Below the pieces are notes generated by a model. It was not told the DNA's origin. It did no database searches and saw only the letters and a list, made by a program, of their open reading frames with translations. DNA of 64,000 nt from Crambe crambe. Lineage: Eukaryota; Porifera; Demospongiae; Poecilosclerida; Crambeidae. How positions within the stretch are numbered: the stretch's first letter is position 1; each line of letters opens with the position of its first letter. The stretch is from contig OZ004595.1 of NCBI GenBank assembly GCA_963924555.1, positions 1,984,001-2,048,000 of the forward strand, read 5' to 3'. Shown in pieces: positions 35,948 through 47,520 of the stretch. A program made the position numbers and the translations under genes.

Positions 35948-37037
35948 GTTGACTGCATGTCGTCTCAGCTTCACTAAGTAGCTGGATGAGCTCACTGTAG
36001 GTGGGCTGACTCATTCTAGCACCAGGATCGTTCACTGCAATTGAAATTCAGGCCAGGACAGTAAACACACACACACACACACACAATCAACTGCTGGCAT
36101 GCCAGCCAGATGGCAAGGAACGCCAAAGCTCTACCCTATTTACATGATGTGTTACTCATGTCAAGCCCCTCCAAATCCAACATTGAGCGATCTTGTCACT
36201 ACGCTGGCTTACCTGTAGTAACTGATCCTGTCGTACCTCAACCGGCAAAAAGGACTTCACGGCAATTCTAGCAATCAAAGAGCTAAAAGCAGGTCCTCCT
36301 GGAAAGAGCAGGCACAAAACTTGCCAAAAATTTGAATTTTGAATTTGACCTATGACCTATGTAATGCTGACTCAGCAGAATTGACATTCTCCGCCTTATC
36401 CTGTGTGACAGGACACAAATCTCAACATTCAAGGTGCGATTGTTTAAGTATCAATGAACTCTTCGTGCTACAGTAGTAGTTTGTCCAAAACTTAAATGTT
36501 GATTTTTCACGTTGCAGACCCTACGGACCGTATGCAAGTCCTTAACACCATTCATGTTCAGTTGCCACAAGCACTGATCACTGAATGGGTCATTTGAGTT
36601 AGTTCCTCGAGAGACCAGACACATCAAGGGCCAGACTAAACCCATCAACTACAGGCATTATAGCTACACACTCTCCTGAGGTTTTTGTGGTGAGCACTTA
36701 GGGTACATTCCACAGAATTGAAGATGTGTGTTTGTGTATACCGCTGCTCTCCTTTAGCCTGGCTGGCCAGAACAATGTATATATGACATGGCATCGTCTG
36801 ACATAGGGGCCATATGATCTGACAATTTTCTAATGTACAAGTCCTTTTATTTATAGTGAAGAAGTGGTAGCTACCATCCTCATAATTTCCCTGCCTGCCT
36901 CATATCTGCTTGCAAAACATCAGTGAGTGTGGTTTGGCATGGCCGTGAAAATTTTCTGCACACATGTGCACAGATACCCTTCAGCCACCCCTTTTCTAAA
37001 ATCCTGGCTACAGCCCTGTTATATATGTTGTTGTTTT

Positions 37038-37039
<2 letters not shown>

Positions 37040-37097
<58 letters not shown>
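37040..37097. repeat. (GA)n microsatellite (right arm)
   Basis: Counterpart of the CT run at 34752. Confidence 0.95.
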
Positions 37098-37099
<2 letters not shown>

Positions 37100-37199
37100 T
37101 TGTTCTCTTTAGGAGTGTCCTTTTATATCAGAGGTTTCACTATGTATAATGGATATTTTGATTAATGAAGTTATTCTGCCAGTTCTTTAATCCTGTTTT

Positions 37200-37992
37200 T
37201 CTTTTCCCTCTCCCTCATCTGACTCTCCCTATAGAAGTCATTTAATTGGCCACATGCAGTTCAATATCATGTAGTAACTCCTCACGTCTTTGTATAAACT
37301 CAGCCTGCATATAGCTAATATACATAGCCATGAATACAATTCACAAGATCATACCTATTGTTCTTTGATTGCCTCCATTCTTGCTTCTATCTGTTTCTGT
37401 CATCATGTATTCAAAATGGGTATATATGTACACATAAGTGTTTTCCTGATCTGTATCTCTTAGTGCCCACATTCCTCAAACCAACACAAGCAGATAGAAG
37501 CAAGAATGGAAGTGATCAAGAACAACAGGTATAGGATACTTTTTAGAGTATAGGAGATACTGATACCTTGATTTCATGGCTCTATGCAGGCTGAGTCTAT
37601 ACAAAGACGCAAGGAGTTACTATGTTGATATTGAGCTAGCCAATTGAATAACTGCTAGGGAGAGCCAGATGAGGGAGGGGAAAAAGAAAACAGGATTAAG
37701 GTACATCGCACAGTGATTATCTCAACATTACTCTGCCTGGTTCTGTACTTGTGATCATTATTAGCTAACATGCTGTGATCTAGGTTTCAGAGAAAAAGAG
37801 ATTAGTTCAGAAGGACTTGGAAATTGATGTGCTAAAATTGGAACAACAGAGGTAATAGCTACTACGTGGATCATGCATGGGTCCAGGAGTACATAATTAT
37901 AATATGTCTTGCTACAAGCAAATGGATGAGGACTATGATAACTACTTAAAAGAAGAGATCAGACTAAACACAGAGAGATATCAACCTAAGGT
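37200..37992 (+). pseudogene. Coiled-coil exon remnants (right arm)
   Basis: Plus-strand pieces: a short exon ending at 37528 (EARMEVIKNN), AESIQRRKELL from 37590 (a TGA follows within the exon), VSEKKRLVQKDLEIDVLKLE at 37784-37851 and MSCYKQMDEDYDNYLKEEIR to about 37990, each bounded by plausible AG and GT signals. Upstream, 37180-37400 holds the inverted partner copies. No start exon is visible. The product is unknown. Confidence 0.5.
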
Positions 37993-38209
37993 ATGGTTAT
38001 TAAAACAGTGTATAGAATGGTTTTGTTTTTATGCAGTTTTATGGAAGGACGAAACATGCTTGGTATTGATGCTGGACTGAATTTGTAAATTTCAAGCTAA
38101 CTAGCTATATGTATGACTGCATCAACTTCTTATTCTACACTCTGAAGTATATCTTGTCTTCATAACATTTTATGGGATGTGCCATGTCACTGTGACCATC
38201 TAGATGAAT

Positions 38210-38455
38210 ACCATCATGAATTCATGATCCACCCCACAGAATACGAATGGATATGAATAAATAAAAGATCACCCCATAGAATGCAAATGATAGTCATGAT
38301 CTACCCCATGCACAGAATATAGCTAAATGAATGTCATGATCCACCTGGACAAAGTCACGATCTACCCATGGGTTCGAATATGAAGAATGTCATGACATTT
38401 TTTTATTCATCAAGTTCGTATTCTATGGGTGGATCGTGACATCATGCTCTTGAAG
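38210..38455. repeat. Minisatellite (right arm), with a block inverted relative to the left arm
   Basis: Same units as 33358-33595, but the block from about 38214 to 38395 reads in the same direction as in the left arm, although everything around it is reverse-complemented. Confidence 0.75.
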
Positions 38456-38742
38456 AATCTGCGGGGTGCTAAGAACATTGCATTCATACTGCCTGACCTT
38501 ATCCATTCAGTACATAAAGGGATTAGTCTGCAGAAAAATTTCAGTGCTGCTGATTATCAATACAAACCTGTGTAAATATAGCCAGTTTCTAATAGCAAAA
38601 GTCTTCTATACAGCAATCTATAGTTTCAAGTCTCAACACTATTGATATGTCTGATGATATGGCTGAAGAAGGTAAGGATTAAAAAAAAGGCATGAAGGCA
38701 TGCTAATTGTGGATTTTAAATGTACGAATAATCTTTCCATAA

Positions 38743-38971
38743 GGCCAGTGTTAATAATATTCATGTTTCTGGCCAACCACCTGCATTGGAAAATTGGCAT
38801 CATGCACTCCAAAATGTCATTATTACATCAATTAGCTATACAGCTATTCAGCTGAGCTGCTGCAGACTTAAAGTGCTTGTACTTGTGATGATTTATGGCT
38901 AAAAAGGACATTTTTGATGTGAATAATAATGACTGGTATAATGGATCAGAAACATGTCATTAACACTGGCC
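38743..38971. mobile_element. MITE with GGCCAGTGTTAAT ends (right arm)
   Basis: Counterpart of 32812-33094, shorter because about 50 bp including a TCAGGATTTTTTCTCAG segment is absent. Confidence 0.75.
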
Positions 38972-40009
38972 TAACTATAGATTTTTATTTGCTATCGTAC
39001 CTTATTAGCTACAATAACAAATGGCATGCAGCCATGATGAAGGAATAAACTTAGCTACATTCTAGTTCTGATAAGTCACCTTGACCTGTGTGGCAAATAA
39101 TTCGTGGATTTAAAATCCACACTTCATGCCTTTATTATGCTTTTGATACCTGCCGGCGGGTTTACATCAAGCCGCGAAGCGGCGAGAGGGCATGCAATTT
39201 CCGATGCTCCGTACACTCCGGTTTGCGGGAATTTTGCAAAATCCAGTCGTCAGGCGTCATCCGTAAAATCGACTACTACGCATGCGTACTGTTTGAACTT
39301 TTGAAATTGCGTTTTGAAATTGCGCTCGAATTTGGAGAGAAGTAACTTCAAATAAGCCATGAAGAGCTAGCTGGTGACTGTTCTAGTATACTTCTAACCT
39401 TTGGTGTACAATTAATCTTCTCCAGTGAGATTTTTCGAGGCTCAACGACGAGCATGCGCGAGAATGCACACTCAGCATTTTTGCAAGATTCCCGAAAACC
39501 GGACTAACCCTTTGACTTCGGCAGCTGTCTCTCTTTGTCTTCATGAACGAATCGACACGGGAAAATCGCCAGCGAATTCTACGTCATCCATCATCCCCGT
39601 GGCAACCTAACCAGCAGCTCGAGCTGTACAAGTCACCCGTTTCAGCCGCTTCTTCTCCAGCTAAAGCCACCAGGCCACTATTGGCTACATAGGCAAGCAT
39701 AGGCATGCATGTCTAGCTAGTACTTTCAAAAAAAAAAAAAAAAAAAGTCCTCAAAGCTAACATCAAAGCTTCTTCAAAGCGAAAGCACTTGAATCAAAGG
39801 GCTTATCAGATCGTTCTATTGTTTTCTGAGATTTTTTTTTACTGATAGTGCCGACATGCCGACAATGAATATTCTTTCCCGTTTTTCTCCCGGATAACTG
39901 CATGTGCAGAACTACACGGTTTTGGAAGCCAAAGGGGTATGTAAAATATAGCTTAGCACGTGGTAGGCTCGTCCGCATATGTCCGGATACTGCAGTAAAT
40001 TATGGTTAA

Positions 40010-40495
40010 ATATAGTAACAATTTACATTTGCACATGATAGCTGCACGTAGCAGAGAGAATGAGAGACGACATTGGATCCACCCCATGATATTGCTGTAT
40101 GTATCATCTCTTTTTGTTGAGATAAGAGCGGCCAGTCTCTTGTATGTGTTTACGGCAGCACGTCCCATGCCACTAGTGCAAGACAAAATGAGGGGACTGA
40201 AAGAGCCATGTTCAACTTCTCTGATTCGTTGATCATAAGATCTTTTCTTTGCATTTTCATGAGATCTGTAGCAATTTGGAGTTTCGGTTTGAGGGAGCCC
40301 TTACATCAAAGAAAGCTCTCTCGTGCCTACTTCCCCGGAAGCCATCGCCAGCAATGTCTAAGCGTACTCAACTCTGACAATTTGATGATTGATTGTGGAG
40401 GGCTTCACCTTATAATGGCTGGAGATGTGGCTCTATTACCAACTTCTGAAAGGAGATGTGCAGTGAAGTCCCGAATCTCATTATGTCTGATGGAG
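40010..40495 (-). pseudogene. Retroelement C-terminal fragment (right arm)
   Basis: Minus-strand counterpart of 31320-31790, with the same YDQRIREVEHGS and STKRDDTYSNIMGWIQCRLS blocks and the same breaks. It lies immediately beside the gypsy insertion at 40610. Confidence 0.65.
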
Positions 40496-40609
40496 CCAGT
40501 GGGGCAGGAGAAGGCAGTGGGAATTTTTAAACGTCACTACTCCGGTTTGCGGGAATCTTGCAAAATGCTCACTGGAAAAGGTGAATTGTACACCAAAGAC
40601 TGAAACAAT

Positions 40610-40825
40610 TGTGATGTTCTCCAATAGTATCACAATGTTAATTAGCAATAACTTCTTATTATTCAGCTGACAGTATAAACTATTGACAAAAATCAGATCA
40701 AACCAGCCAGCGACTGGAAGTGATACAGAGGTTAAATAAGCTAGAGCTAAGAGCTATAGCGCAATGCGCTAGCTGGACAAAACACAATACTGAGCATGCT
40801 CATAAAATGTTCCAAAGTTACCACA
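40610..40825 (-). repeat. 3' LTR of the gypsy element
   Basis: 216 bp, TG...CA termini. It is at the 3' end because the element is transcribed leftward. Confidence 0.95.
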
Positions 40826-40854
40826 CTCCTCCCCACTAAGCATACAAGTCACAC

Positions 40855-43800
40855 TCACTGGTACCATTCAGGAGGGTGCCTAATTCGGGTAGGGTAACGT
40901 GGAGGTGGTGGTTCAGGGTTCTCCAACTCTATAGCAGTGGAGGATGAGGGTCGTGTGCCAGGGTCAGGAGGCTCAGCATGAGATCCTGAAGGGGTCGGTG
41001 GAGGATCACTGACAGGTACATCAACTTCTGGAGGTGGATCCTCTGCATGTGGTTCATCAGGGAAATCCCCTGTAGTAGGTTCTGAAGAAGTGGGTAAGGG
41101 GTCTTCATCGTCAACAGCAACCTCTCTGTCAGAGCCACTCTGGACAGAGTTAGGCAACCCACGAAACTCTTTCAAGTGGTCCAGATGTCTCCGCCACATC
41201 TGATGATCAGCTGTTTCCACCAAATATGAAACAGGTCCCAGTCTCTCAACAACAATTGCTGGCACCCAGTCTTGTCCAGGACGAAAATTCTGAACCATGA
41301 CACTCTGTCCTACAAGGAACTCTCGACATTGAGCTCTCCGGTCGTGAACAGCTTTCTGCTGTGCCTGCTTTTCCACAACACAGGCTTCCAGATTCGGACG
41401 AAGCAGATCAAGTCGAGTGCGAAGGGGACGATGAAGAAACAGCGAACAGGGGGAAACCCCAGTTGTTGCATGAGGCGAACTGCGATAGGTGAGTAAGTAG
41501 CTGAGCAATCTTTCGGAGAGTGATTTTCCACTATTAACACTGGCCTTGAGAGCCAACTTCACCGACTGCACAAACCGTTCCGCTAAGCCATTGGTGGCTG
41601 GGTGGTAGGGGGCACTCCTGATGTGTCTGATGCCATTCAGTTTCGAAAACAATGCAAATTCCTCAGACAGGAACTGTGGCCCATTGTCAGTGACCAGTTG
41701 CTCAGGCAATCCGAAAGTAGCGAACATCTTCCTGAGAACATCAATGGTTTTGGCAGCCGTTGTACTGTGCATGATCTCAACCTCCGGCCACTTTGAGTGG
41801 GCGTCGACAGCAACGAGCAGCATGACCCCTTGGAAGGGACCGGCAAAGTCAAGATGCACCCGCTGCCATGGTTTCGCAGGCCAGGACCATGGATACATTG
41901 GGGCCACGGCAGGTGCATGTTTCACGGCCTGACACGACTGACAGCTCTTCACCAAGTCTTGGATTGACTTATCCAGACCCGGCCACCACAGGTATCCACG
42001 TGCAACGGCCTTCATCCGGCTGATGCCAGGGTGGTCTCTATGGAGTTCTTCTAACAGCTTCTGCTGAAGTTTCCCTGGAATAACTGTGCGTACTCCCCAG
42101 AGCACACAATCTTGTTCCACCGTGAATTCTTGTCTGTGTAACCAGTAGGGGCGTAGTGACGCATCAAATTTCTTCGGCCATCCTCCCCTCGTAAAACGAA
42201 GGACTTTGCTCAGGATATTGTCTGTACGAGTAGCTGCTTGAAGTTGTTTCACTGTCACAGGTAAACTCTCTAGCTGAGATATATTGAAGACAGATGGTTC
42301 TGACGAAGCACCTTCTCGAGTGACTTCCTGCAGCGGCAGGCGTGACAACCCATCAGCGTTGGCATGCTGACCAGTGGGACGGAACTCTATATGGTATGTA
42401 TAGGCAGATAGTATCAGTGCCCAACGTTGTAGGCGAGCTGCAGCAAGGGTAGGGATACCCTGCTTTGGTCCCAAGATGGTTATAAGTGGTTTGTGGTCAG
42501 TTGTGAGAGTAAACTGTCTCCCATACAAATAGGCGTGGAACTTTTTAACACCAAAGACCAACGACAAGGCTTCTTTCTCCACCTGAGCATAATTACGCTC
42601 ACTGCTTGACAAGGTTCGGGAAGCAAAAGCGATCGGGCGTTCTGAGCCATCCTCCATTACATGTGAGATCACTGCTCCCACTCCATAAGCGGAGGCATCA
42701 CCTGCAAGTTTAAGAGGAAGATTAGGATTATAGTGTATCAAAACCTTGGAGGATGTCAAGGCTTCCTTGGCTTGGTTAAAGGCTTTCTGGCAACCCGAGG
42801 ACCACTTCCATGGACAACCCTTGCACAACAGCTTGTGTAAGGGGTGGAGCAATGATGCCAAATTGGGTATAAACCGGCCATAATAGTTTAAAAGCCCCAA
42901 AAATGACCGCAACTCCTGCACATTCCGGGGTGGGGGTGCTTCTGCTATGGCACGGAGTTTGTCATTGGTGGCGTGCAACCCTTCTCGATCCACACGATGT
43001 CCGAGATATTCAACACTGGCTTCTAAAAATCGGCACTTGTCTCTTCGTAGCCGCACACCATGCTCCCTCAACCGACACAGCACCTCCTCAAGATGGGCGA
43101 GGTGTTCCGCAGGGGTAGCACCTGTAATCAGGATATCATCAAGATAACAAGTCACCTTACCTAGGCCCTGCAACAGAGTGTCCATCGTCTTTTGGAACAC
43201 AGCGGGCGCTGAGGCAATTCCAAATGGCAGTCTGCGATACCGATAGAGTCCTCGATGGGTATTGATGGTGACCAAATGTCGGGATTGCTCCTCAAGAACG
43301 AGTTGGTTATATGCATGGGACAAGTCCAGTGTGGTGAACTGTTGTCCCCCAGCGAGGGTGGCAAACAAGTCTTCCGGCTTGGGTAGGGGATACTGATCAA
43401 CCTCTAACACGGGATTGACGGTAACTTTGTAATCCCCACAAATTCTGACTTGGCCGTCCTTCTTAGGGACTGCCACGATTGGTGCCGCCCACTCACTGTG
43501 GTCAATCTTCTCGATGACTCCTTGTGCTTCGAGACGATCCAATTCTTCTTCCACAGCACTTCTCAGAGCATAGGGCACGGGCCTAGCCCTACAGAACTTG
43601 GGTCGAGCTCCTGAGGACACAGATAGCTTTGCAGTGAAGGGTTGAATAGTTCCAAGATCATCTGCAAATACGTCTTTGCTCTTGTCCAGAACATCCTGCA
43701 AGGCCTGCTCACGAGATAGTGATCCAATAGATGCCCAATTAAGTGTGATATGCTTGAGCCAATTTCGACCTAAGAGAGCAGGTCCCTCACCTCGAACTAT

Positions 43801-44883
43801 AGTCAGGTCTAGCTCCCGAGGCAACTGCTGTTCGTACTGCACCAACACAGGATACGTCCCAATCACAGCCATGGCTTCTCCAGTATACGTACGTAGTACC
43901 ATGTTGGACTTACGTAACTTGGCCTTAGGAAACATCTTCCTAAACACTCCCTCAGGGAGGAGGGACACGGCAGCACCAGTGTCTAACTCCATGGTCAACG
44001 GCTTCCCTGAAATTCGAAGTTCAATTCGGATCGGGTGAGAAGAATTTCCTCCAATCGAGAAAGTTCCCAGATCCTCCGATTCACTCTGAGTAGATTCGAG
44101 ATAGCGGACATCATTGTGACCTCGACCAGCTGATTTCTTGCTCCGGCAAGTAGGGGCAATGTGGCCAACCTTGCCACATTTATGGCAAGTAGCTGATTTG
44201 AATTTACAGTCCTTGCCTTCATGGCCCTTCCTGCCACATCTAAAACAAGGCTTCCCTTTGACTTGGGCGGAGCCTTTCATAGTATTTGTGGTTGACAGCT
44301 GCAAAACTCCAGACATTGTGGTCGGACCTTGGCCTTTCAAGTTTCGGGCGTCTCTAGCAGCAGTCTCCTTAGCTTGAGCTTTCTCTACAGCCTTAGCCAG
44401 GGTCAGTCCTTCTTCAGCTAACAAGCTCTTCTGGGTTTGTTCCGACTTGAGCCCACAGACAAATTTATCTCGGAGCGCCTGGTCCAGAAAAGTGCCAAAA
44501 TCACAGGTAATGGCGAGTCGTCGTAATTCTGCCACATAGTCTAGCACCGATTCAGTAGGCCCTTTGTTCCTTTGGTAGAAACGAAAACGTTCGGCAATTA
44601 TCAGGGGTTTGGGCAGGAAATGATCTGTCAGCACAGTCACAAGATCCGCGAAAGTCTTGTCCTGCGGTAAAGCTGGAGCTACAAGGCTTCTGATGATACC
44701 GTAGTTCTTGGTACCTATCTCTGTCAGCAACACAGAAACCTTCTTGCCATCTCCGATGTCATTTGCCGCGAAGTACAAAGACACTCTCTCCAGATAAGTG
44801 GAGATGTTCTCAGCTTCTGGGTCGAATGCTGTCAGCTGACCGTAGATCGGTACTCTTGTGTGAGCCATCAGATCCCGTCTCAT
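40855..44883 (-). CDS. Gypsy Gag-Pol polyprotein
   Basis: One uninterrupted frame of 1342 residues encodes all retrotransposition functions of the element. Order: Gag capsid-like region (about 1-190); two CCHC zinc knuckles near 212-245 (CFRCGRKGHEGKDC and CHKCGKVGHIAPTC); aspartic protease with DTGA near 298; reverse transcriptase with VPKKDG, LPFGIASAPAVFQ and YLDDILIT near 580; RNase H region near 725-840 (GDASAYGVGAV, TDHKPL); integrase with an HHCC finger (H-x3-H ... C-x2-C near 950-985) and a DDE core (LDFAGPF, TDNGPQF near 1063, NGLAERFVQ); then a Pro/Glu-rich tail. Gag and Pol are in a single frame without shift. The integrase and RT resemble the widespread K02A2.6-like gypsy proteins. 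No disabling mutation is visible, so the element may be active. Confidence 0.95.
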   Translation of the reverse strand: MRRDLMAHTRVPIYGQLTAFDPEAENISTYLERVSLYFAANDIGDGKKVSVLLTEIGTKNYGIIRSLVAPALPQDKTFADLVTVLTDHFLPKPLIIAERFRFYQRNKGPTESVLDYVAELRRLAITCDFGTFLDQALRDKFVCGLKSEQTQKSLLAEEGLTLAKAVEKAQAKETAARDARNLKGQGPTTMSGVLQLSTTNTMKGSAQVKGKPCFRCGRKGHEGKDCKFKSATCHKCGKVGHIAPTCRSKKSAGRGHNDVRYLESTQSESEDLGTFSIGGNSSHPIRIELRISGKPLTMELDTGAAVSLLPEGVFRKMFPKAKLRKSNMVLRTYTGEAMAVIGTYPVLVQYEQQLPRELDLTIVRGEGPALLGRNWLKHITLNWASIGSLSREQALQDVLDKSKDVFADDLGTIQPFTAKLSVSSGARPKFCRARPVPYALRSAVEEELDRLEAQGVIEKIDHSEWAAPIVAVPKKDGQVRICGDYKVTVNPVLEVDQYPLPKPEDLFATLAGGQQFTTLDLSHAYNQLVLEEQSRHLVTINTHRGLYRYRRLPFGIASAPAVFQKTMDTLLQGLGKVTCYLDDILITGATPAEHLAHLEEVLCRLREHGVRLRRDKCRFLEASVEYLGHRVDREGLHATNDKLRAIAEAPPPRNVQELRSFLGLLNYYGRFIPNLASLLHPLHKLLCKGCPWKWSSGCQKAFNQAKEALTSSKVLIHYNPNLPLKLAGDASAYGVGAVISHVMEDGSERPIAFASRTLSSSERNYAQVEKEALSLVFGVKKFHAYLYGRQFTLTTDHKPLITILGPKQGIPTLAAARLQRWALILSAYTYHIEFRPTGQHANADGLSRLPLQEVTREGASSEPSVFNISQLESLPVTVKQLQAATRTDNILSKVLRFTRGGWPKKFDASLRPYWLHRQEFTVEQDCVLWGVRTVIPGKLQQKLLEELHRDHPGISRMKAVARGYLWWPGLDKSIQDLVKSCQSCQAVKHAPAVAPMYPWSWPAKPWQRVHLDFAGPFQGVMLLVAVDAHSKWPEVEIMHSTTAAKTIDVLRKMFATFGLPEQLVTDNGPQFLSEEFALFSKLNGIRHIRSAPYHPATNGLAERFVQSVKLALKASVNSGKSLSERLLSYLLTYRSSPHATTGVSPCSLFLHRPLRTRLDLLRPNLEACVVEKQAQQKAVHDRRAQCREFLVGQSVMVQNFRPGQDWVPAIVVERLGPVSYLVETADHQMWRRHLDHLKEFRGLPNSVQSGSDREVAVDDEDPLPTSSEPTTGDFPDEPHAEDPPPEVDVPVSDPPPTPSGSHAEPPDPGTRPSSSTAIELENPEPPPPRYPTRIRHPPEWYQ

Positions 44884-44890
44884 CGCCAGA

Positions 44891-45106
44891 TGTGATGTTC
44901 TCCAATAGTATCACAATGTTAATTAGCAATAACTTCTTATTATTCAGCTGACAGTATAAACTATTGACAAAAATCAGATCAAACCAGCCAGCGACTGGAA
45001 GTGATACAGAGGTTAAATAAGCTAGAGCTAAGAGCTATAGCGCAATGCGCTAGCTGGACAAAACACAATACTGAGCATGCTCATAAAATGTTCCAAAGTT
45101 ACCACA
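44891..45106 (-). repeat. 5' LTR of the gypsy element
   Basis: 216 bp, no difference from the 3' LTR found by reading the two side by side. It should contain the element's promoter. Confidence 0.95.
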
Positions 45107-45318
45107 ACAATCACCAGCAAGGCTTATTTCCCTCCAAATTCGGCGCAATTTTAAAAGTTAACAAACAGTACGCATGCGTAGTAGTCGGTTTACAGATGAC
45201 GCGCCTGATGACTTTTTTTTTCTGTATAATATATATTTTTCTGTATAATAAATTTTTTTTTTCCTGTGCAAAAGCCTGATGACTGGCTTTTGCACAAACC
45301 GGAGCATACGTCACAGTA

Positions 45319-45455
45319 CAGTGGATTTACGCTCCATTCGAATATTCTGTATGCTGTATACGAGAAGCTTATGCCTTTTTTTTTCAATAAAAATGTATTC
45401 ACGCACAAAGCATACGCTTCCCATGTACGGCATACGGAATATTCTTAATCCACTG
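45319..45455. mobile_element. MITE, CAGTGGATTTACG ends (right arm)
   Basis: Counterpart of 30836-30981. It lacks about nine bases (ACGGTCCGT-type segment) near the right end and keeps the flanking TA. Confidence 0.8.
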
Positions 45456-45814
45456 TAGTTTTATTGGCTGTTTAATGTTTCGTCATGGTATGTCATAGTC
45501 AAAACGCAATGCCCACGCTACCCCTATGATGCTGAGTCGGCACAAACGAAACGTCCAATGCATGACTCTTTCTTTCCAAGAAAAAGGAAAGAATCGAGTC
45601 TGGCCCGTGAAACTAGACATTTCTGAAGATGATAGGCAAGCCTACAAAGTGCATTGGCTTATATCTTAGTTGTTTGTGGGTCTGGTAGTTATCTAAGTCC
45701 TTCGTAGTAAGTATTACAGGTTCACATTACAACTTCCTACATGGCATATGTAGCCGCCTGGCTGGAACCAACTGTAGAATCCACTTATTTTCCAGCTACA
45801 CATTAACCTAAAAA

Positions 45815-47280
45815 ATGAAGTTTGCTGCGCTGTTGCTTCTGCTTGCAACGTTGTTGCACTTGACCAGCATGTGCAAAACACACTGGCTGAGTTAGAGAAA
45901 AATGTTCAGCTTCTTAAACGTAATCTTGATGAAGCGGAAACAGGTACCTAAAATGTTTGTCCTTATGTAAAGATATTGATATTCTTTATTTTAGGTTGTG
46001 AGAAAAAGATTATTGCTTATTTCAATACTGGCAACTTGCAAGCTTTGTATACTGACGATGTTGATTATGTTATTTTCGCATTTGCATATCCAAATGAAGA
46101 TGGCACAGTTAGTCTTGATGAACAAAATAAAAGAAGACTAGAAGACAATTTAGAAGAGCTTAAAAAGTTACAAAGTAAAGGTGTCAAGATTCTTATCTCT
46201 GTTGGTGGATATGAACATTCTTACAATTTCAAACTTGCATCTGCAACTCCAGAGGGACAAAAGAGTTTCGCTTCATCATTAAAAGATTTGATGGAGGAAT
46301 ATCAATTTGATGGTGTGGATATCGACTGGGAATATAAAAAAAAAGAAGATGCAGCACACTATGTTGACCTTGTGCGAGCTACGCGTAAAGCAATCGACAA
46401 AGTGATAGGTGTGACAATTTTTCGAATACCAGAAAGGGTGGGCTCTCTTGATTACACATCTTTAAATGGTCTAGTGGATTATTACAGTCTCCTTTCATAT
46501 GAGTACAGTGGTGCAGTATGGAGTAGGCGTACAGGCTTCAACACCCCCTTACCTGATATTAAAACATCTACTGAGGCTCTACTGGAATTTGGTGTTTCTA
46601 AGGAAAAGCTTTACCTAGGTCTTGCCTTTTATGGTCAGCAGTTCGGTGATGTTAATGTAGAGAGTAATGGATTTAATCACCCTTTCGATAAGCAGTCATC
46701 AAACTCAATGCGCATTGATTACAAGGATATTCAGGACGTTTCAACGGCCCAATATGATCCTAATGCAGCAGCAGTCTACATCTACCAAGAGTCCATAAAA
46801 GTGTTGACAACTTTTGATAACATTGAATCGATTCGTGCTAAGTGCGAGTATATTAAAAGTCTTGATAATGCTGGTGCAATGGTATGGGAACTAGGTGGAG
46901 ATAAAAATGGCGAATTATTGAAAGCAGTTGTCAGGTATGGCATCATGATGTTTTACTGTTATAGTCATAAAAACTTGCCGGATGCCTACAGTTGTATAGC
47001 TAAAGGGCTTCCCTTTTGTTGTTGTGCCTTTTCTCAGTAGCTACATGTTAAGTTTTAACATGCTCCAGAACTTTTTTCAACACTATAGCTACCTTTGACT
47101 TTCAGCAGGTGGGTTGCCCCATATAATGGAGAGTGTGTGAGAGAGAGACAACTTACTATTTATGATTGATATTCATGACCTCTTAGTAGTAGCTATTCAT
47201 GCCACTATATATCATACATGTTCTTTTACTTTTGCAGCTCAATGAAGGAAAAAAAAAGAAAAGCCACATTTTGTGAGTAA
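45815..47280 (+). CDS. GH18 chitinase-like protein (right arm copy)
   Basis: Same gene as 29019-30488 in opposite orientation. Exon one 45815-45943, exon two 45995-46934, exon three 47238-47280. The barrel is complete: KKIIAYFNTGNLQALYTDDV, ISVGGYEHSYNF, catalytic FDGVDIDWEY, YSLLSYEYSGAVW and AGAMVWELGGD. Relative to the left copy it is missing a few residues (KLLNKT and GSG segments) and has scattered substitutions, all of which keep the frame. It also lacks a 14-bp stretch before the last donor, so exon three is read in another frame (SSMKEKKRKATFCE, then TAA). Exon one again has the signal-peptide frame (MKFAALLLLLATLLHLTS) closing at a TAG at 45890-45892, with the ALDQHVQ lead in a different frame. 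Function as a secreted chitinase is supported by the catalytic motif, but the start is unresolved. Confidence 0.8.
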
Positions 47281-47284
47281 CTAG

Positions 47285-47520
47285 TGACAATATTGGTAAA
47301 ACATGTAGTGAGTAGGTAGTATATTTTGCATATAATATGTATTTATGCGTGCTTTGTTTTCATACCTTGTAACTTAATGTAGTGAGTAGGTAGTATATTT
47401 TGCATATTATGCGTGCTTTGTTTTCATACCTTGTAACTTAAAACATGTAGTGAGTAGGTAGTATATTTTGCATATAACATGTATTTATGCGTGCTTTGTT
47501 TTCATACCTTGTAACTTTAT
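47285..47520. repeat. Tandem repeat (right arm)
   Basis: Counterpart of 28755-28962, units around GTAGTGAGTAGGTAGTATAT and GCGTGCTTTGTTTTCATACC. Confidence 0.85.

Larger units (their letters stand above)
40610..45106 (-). mobile_element. Intact Ty3/gypsy LTR retrotransposon
   Basis: Bounded by two 216-bp LTRs that look identical by eye, starting TGTGATGTTC and ending TTACCACA, and flanked by the 5-bp target duplication ACAAT (40605-40609 and 45107-45111). The coding strand is minus. Next to the right-hand (5') LTR is TGGCGATGAGACGGG, a likely primer-binding site that overlaps the start codon region. Next to the left-hand (3') LTR the minus strand reads AGTGGGGAGGAG, a polypurine tract. The left palindrome arm has the uninterrupted empty site (around 31190). 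Confidence 0.97.

Noticed and set aside
42903-44377. Several plus-strand frames of 60-120 codons in the gypsy element
   Set aside because: Shadows of the intact Gag-Pol frame on the minus strand.
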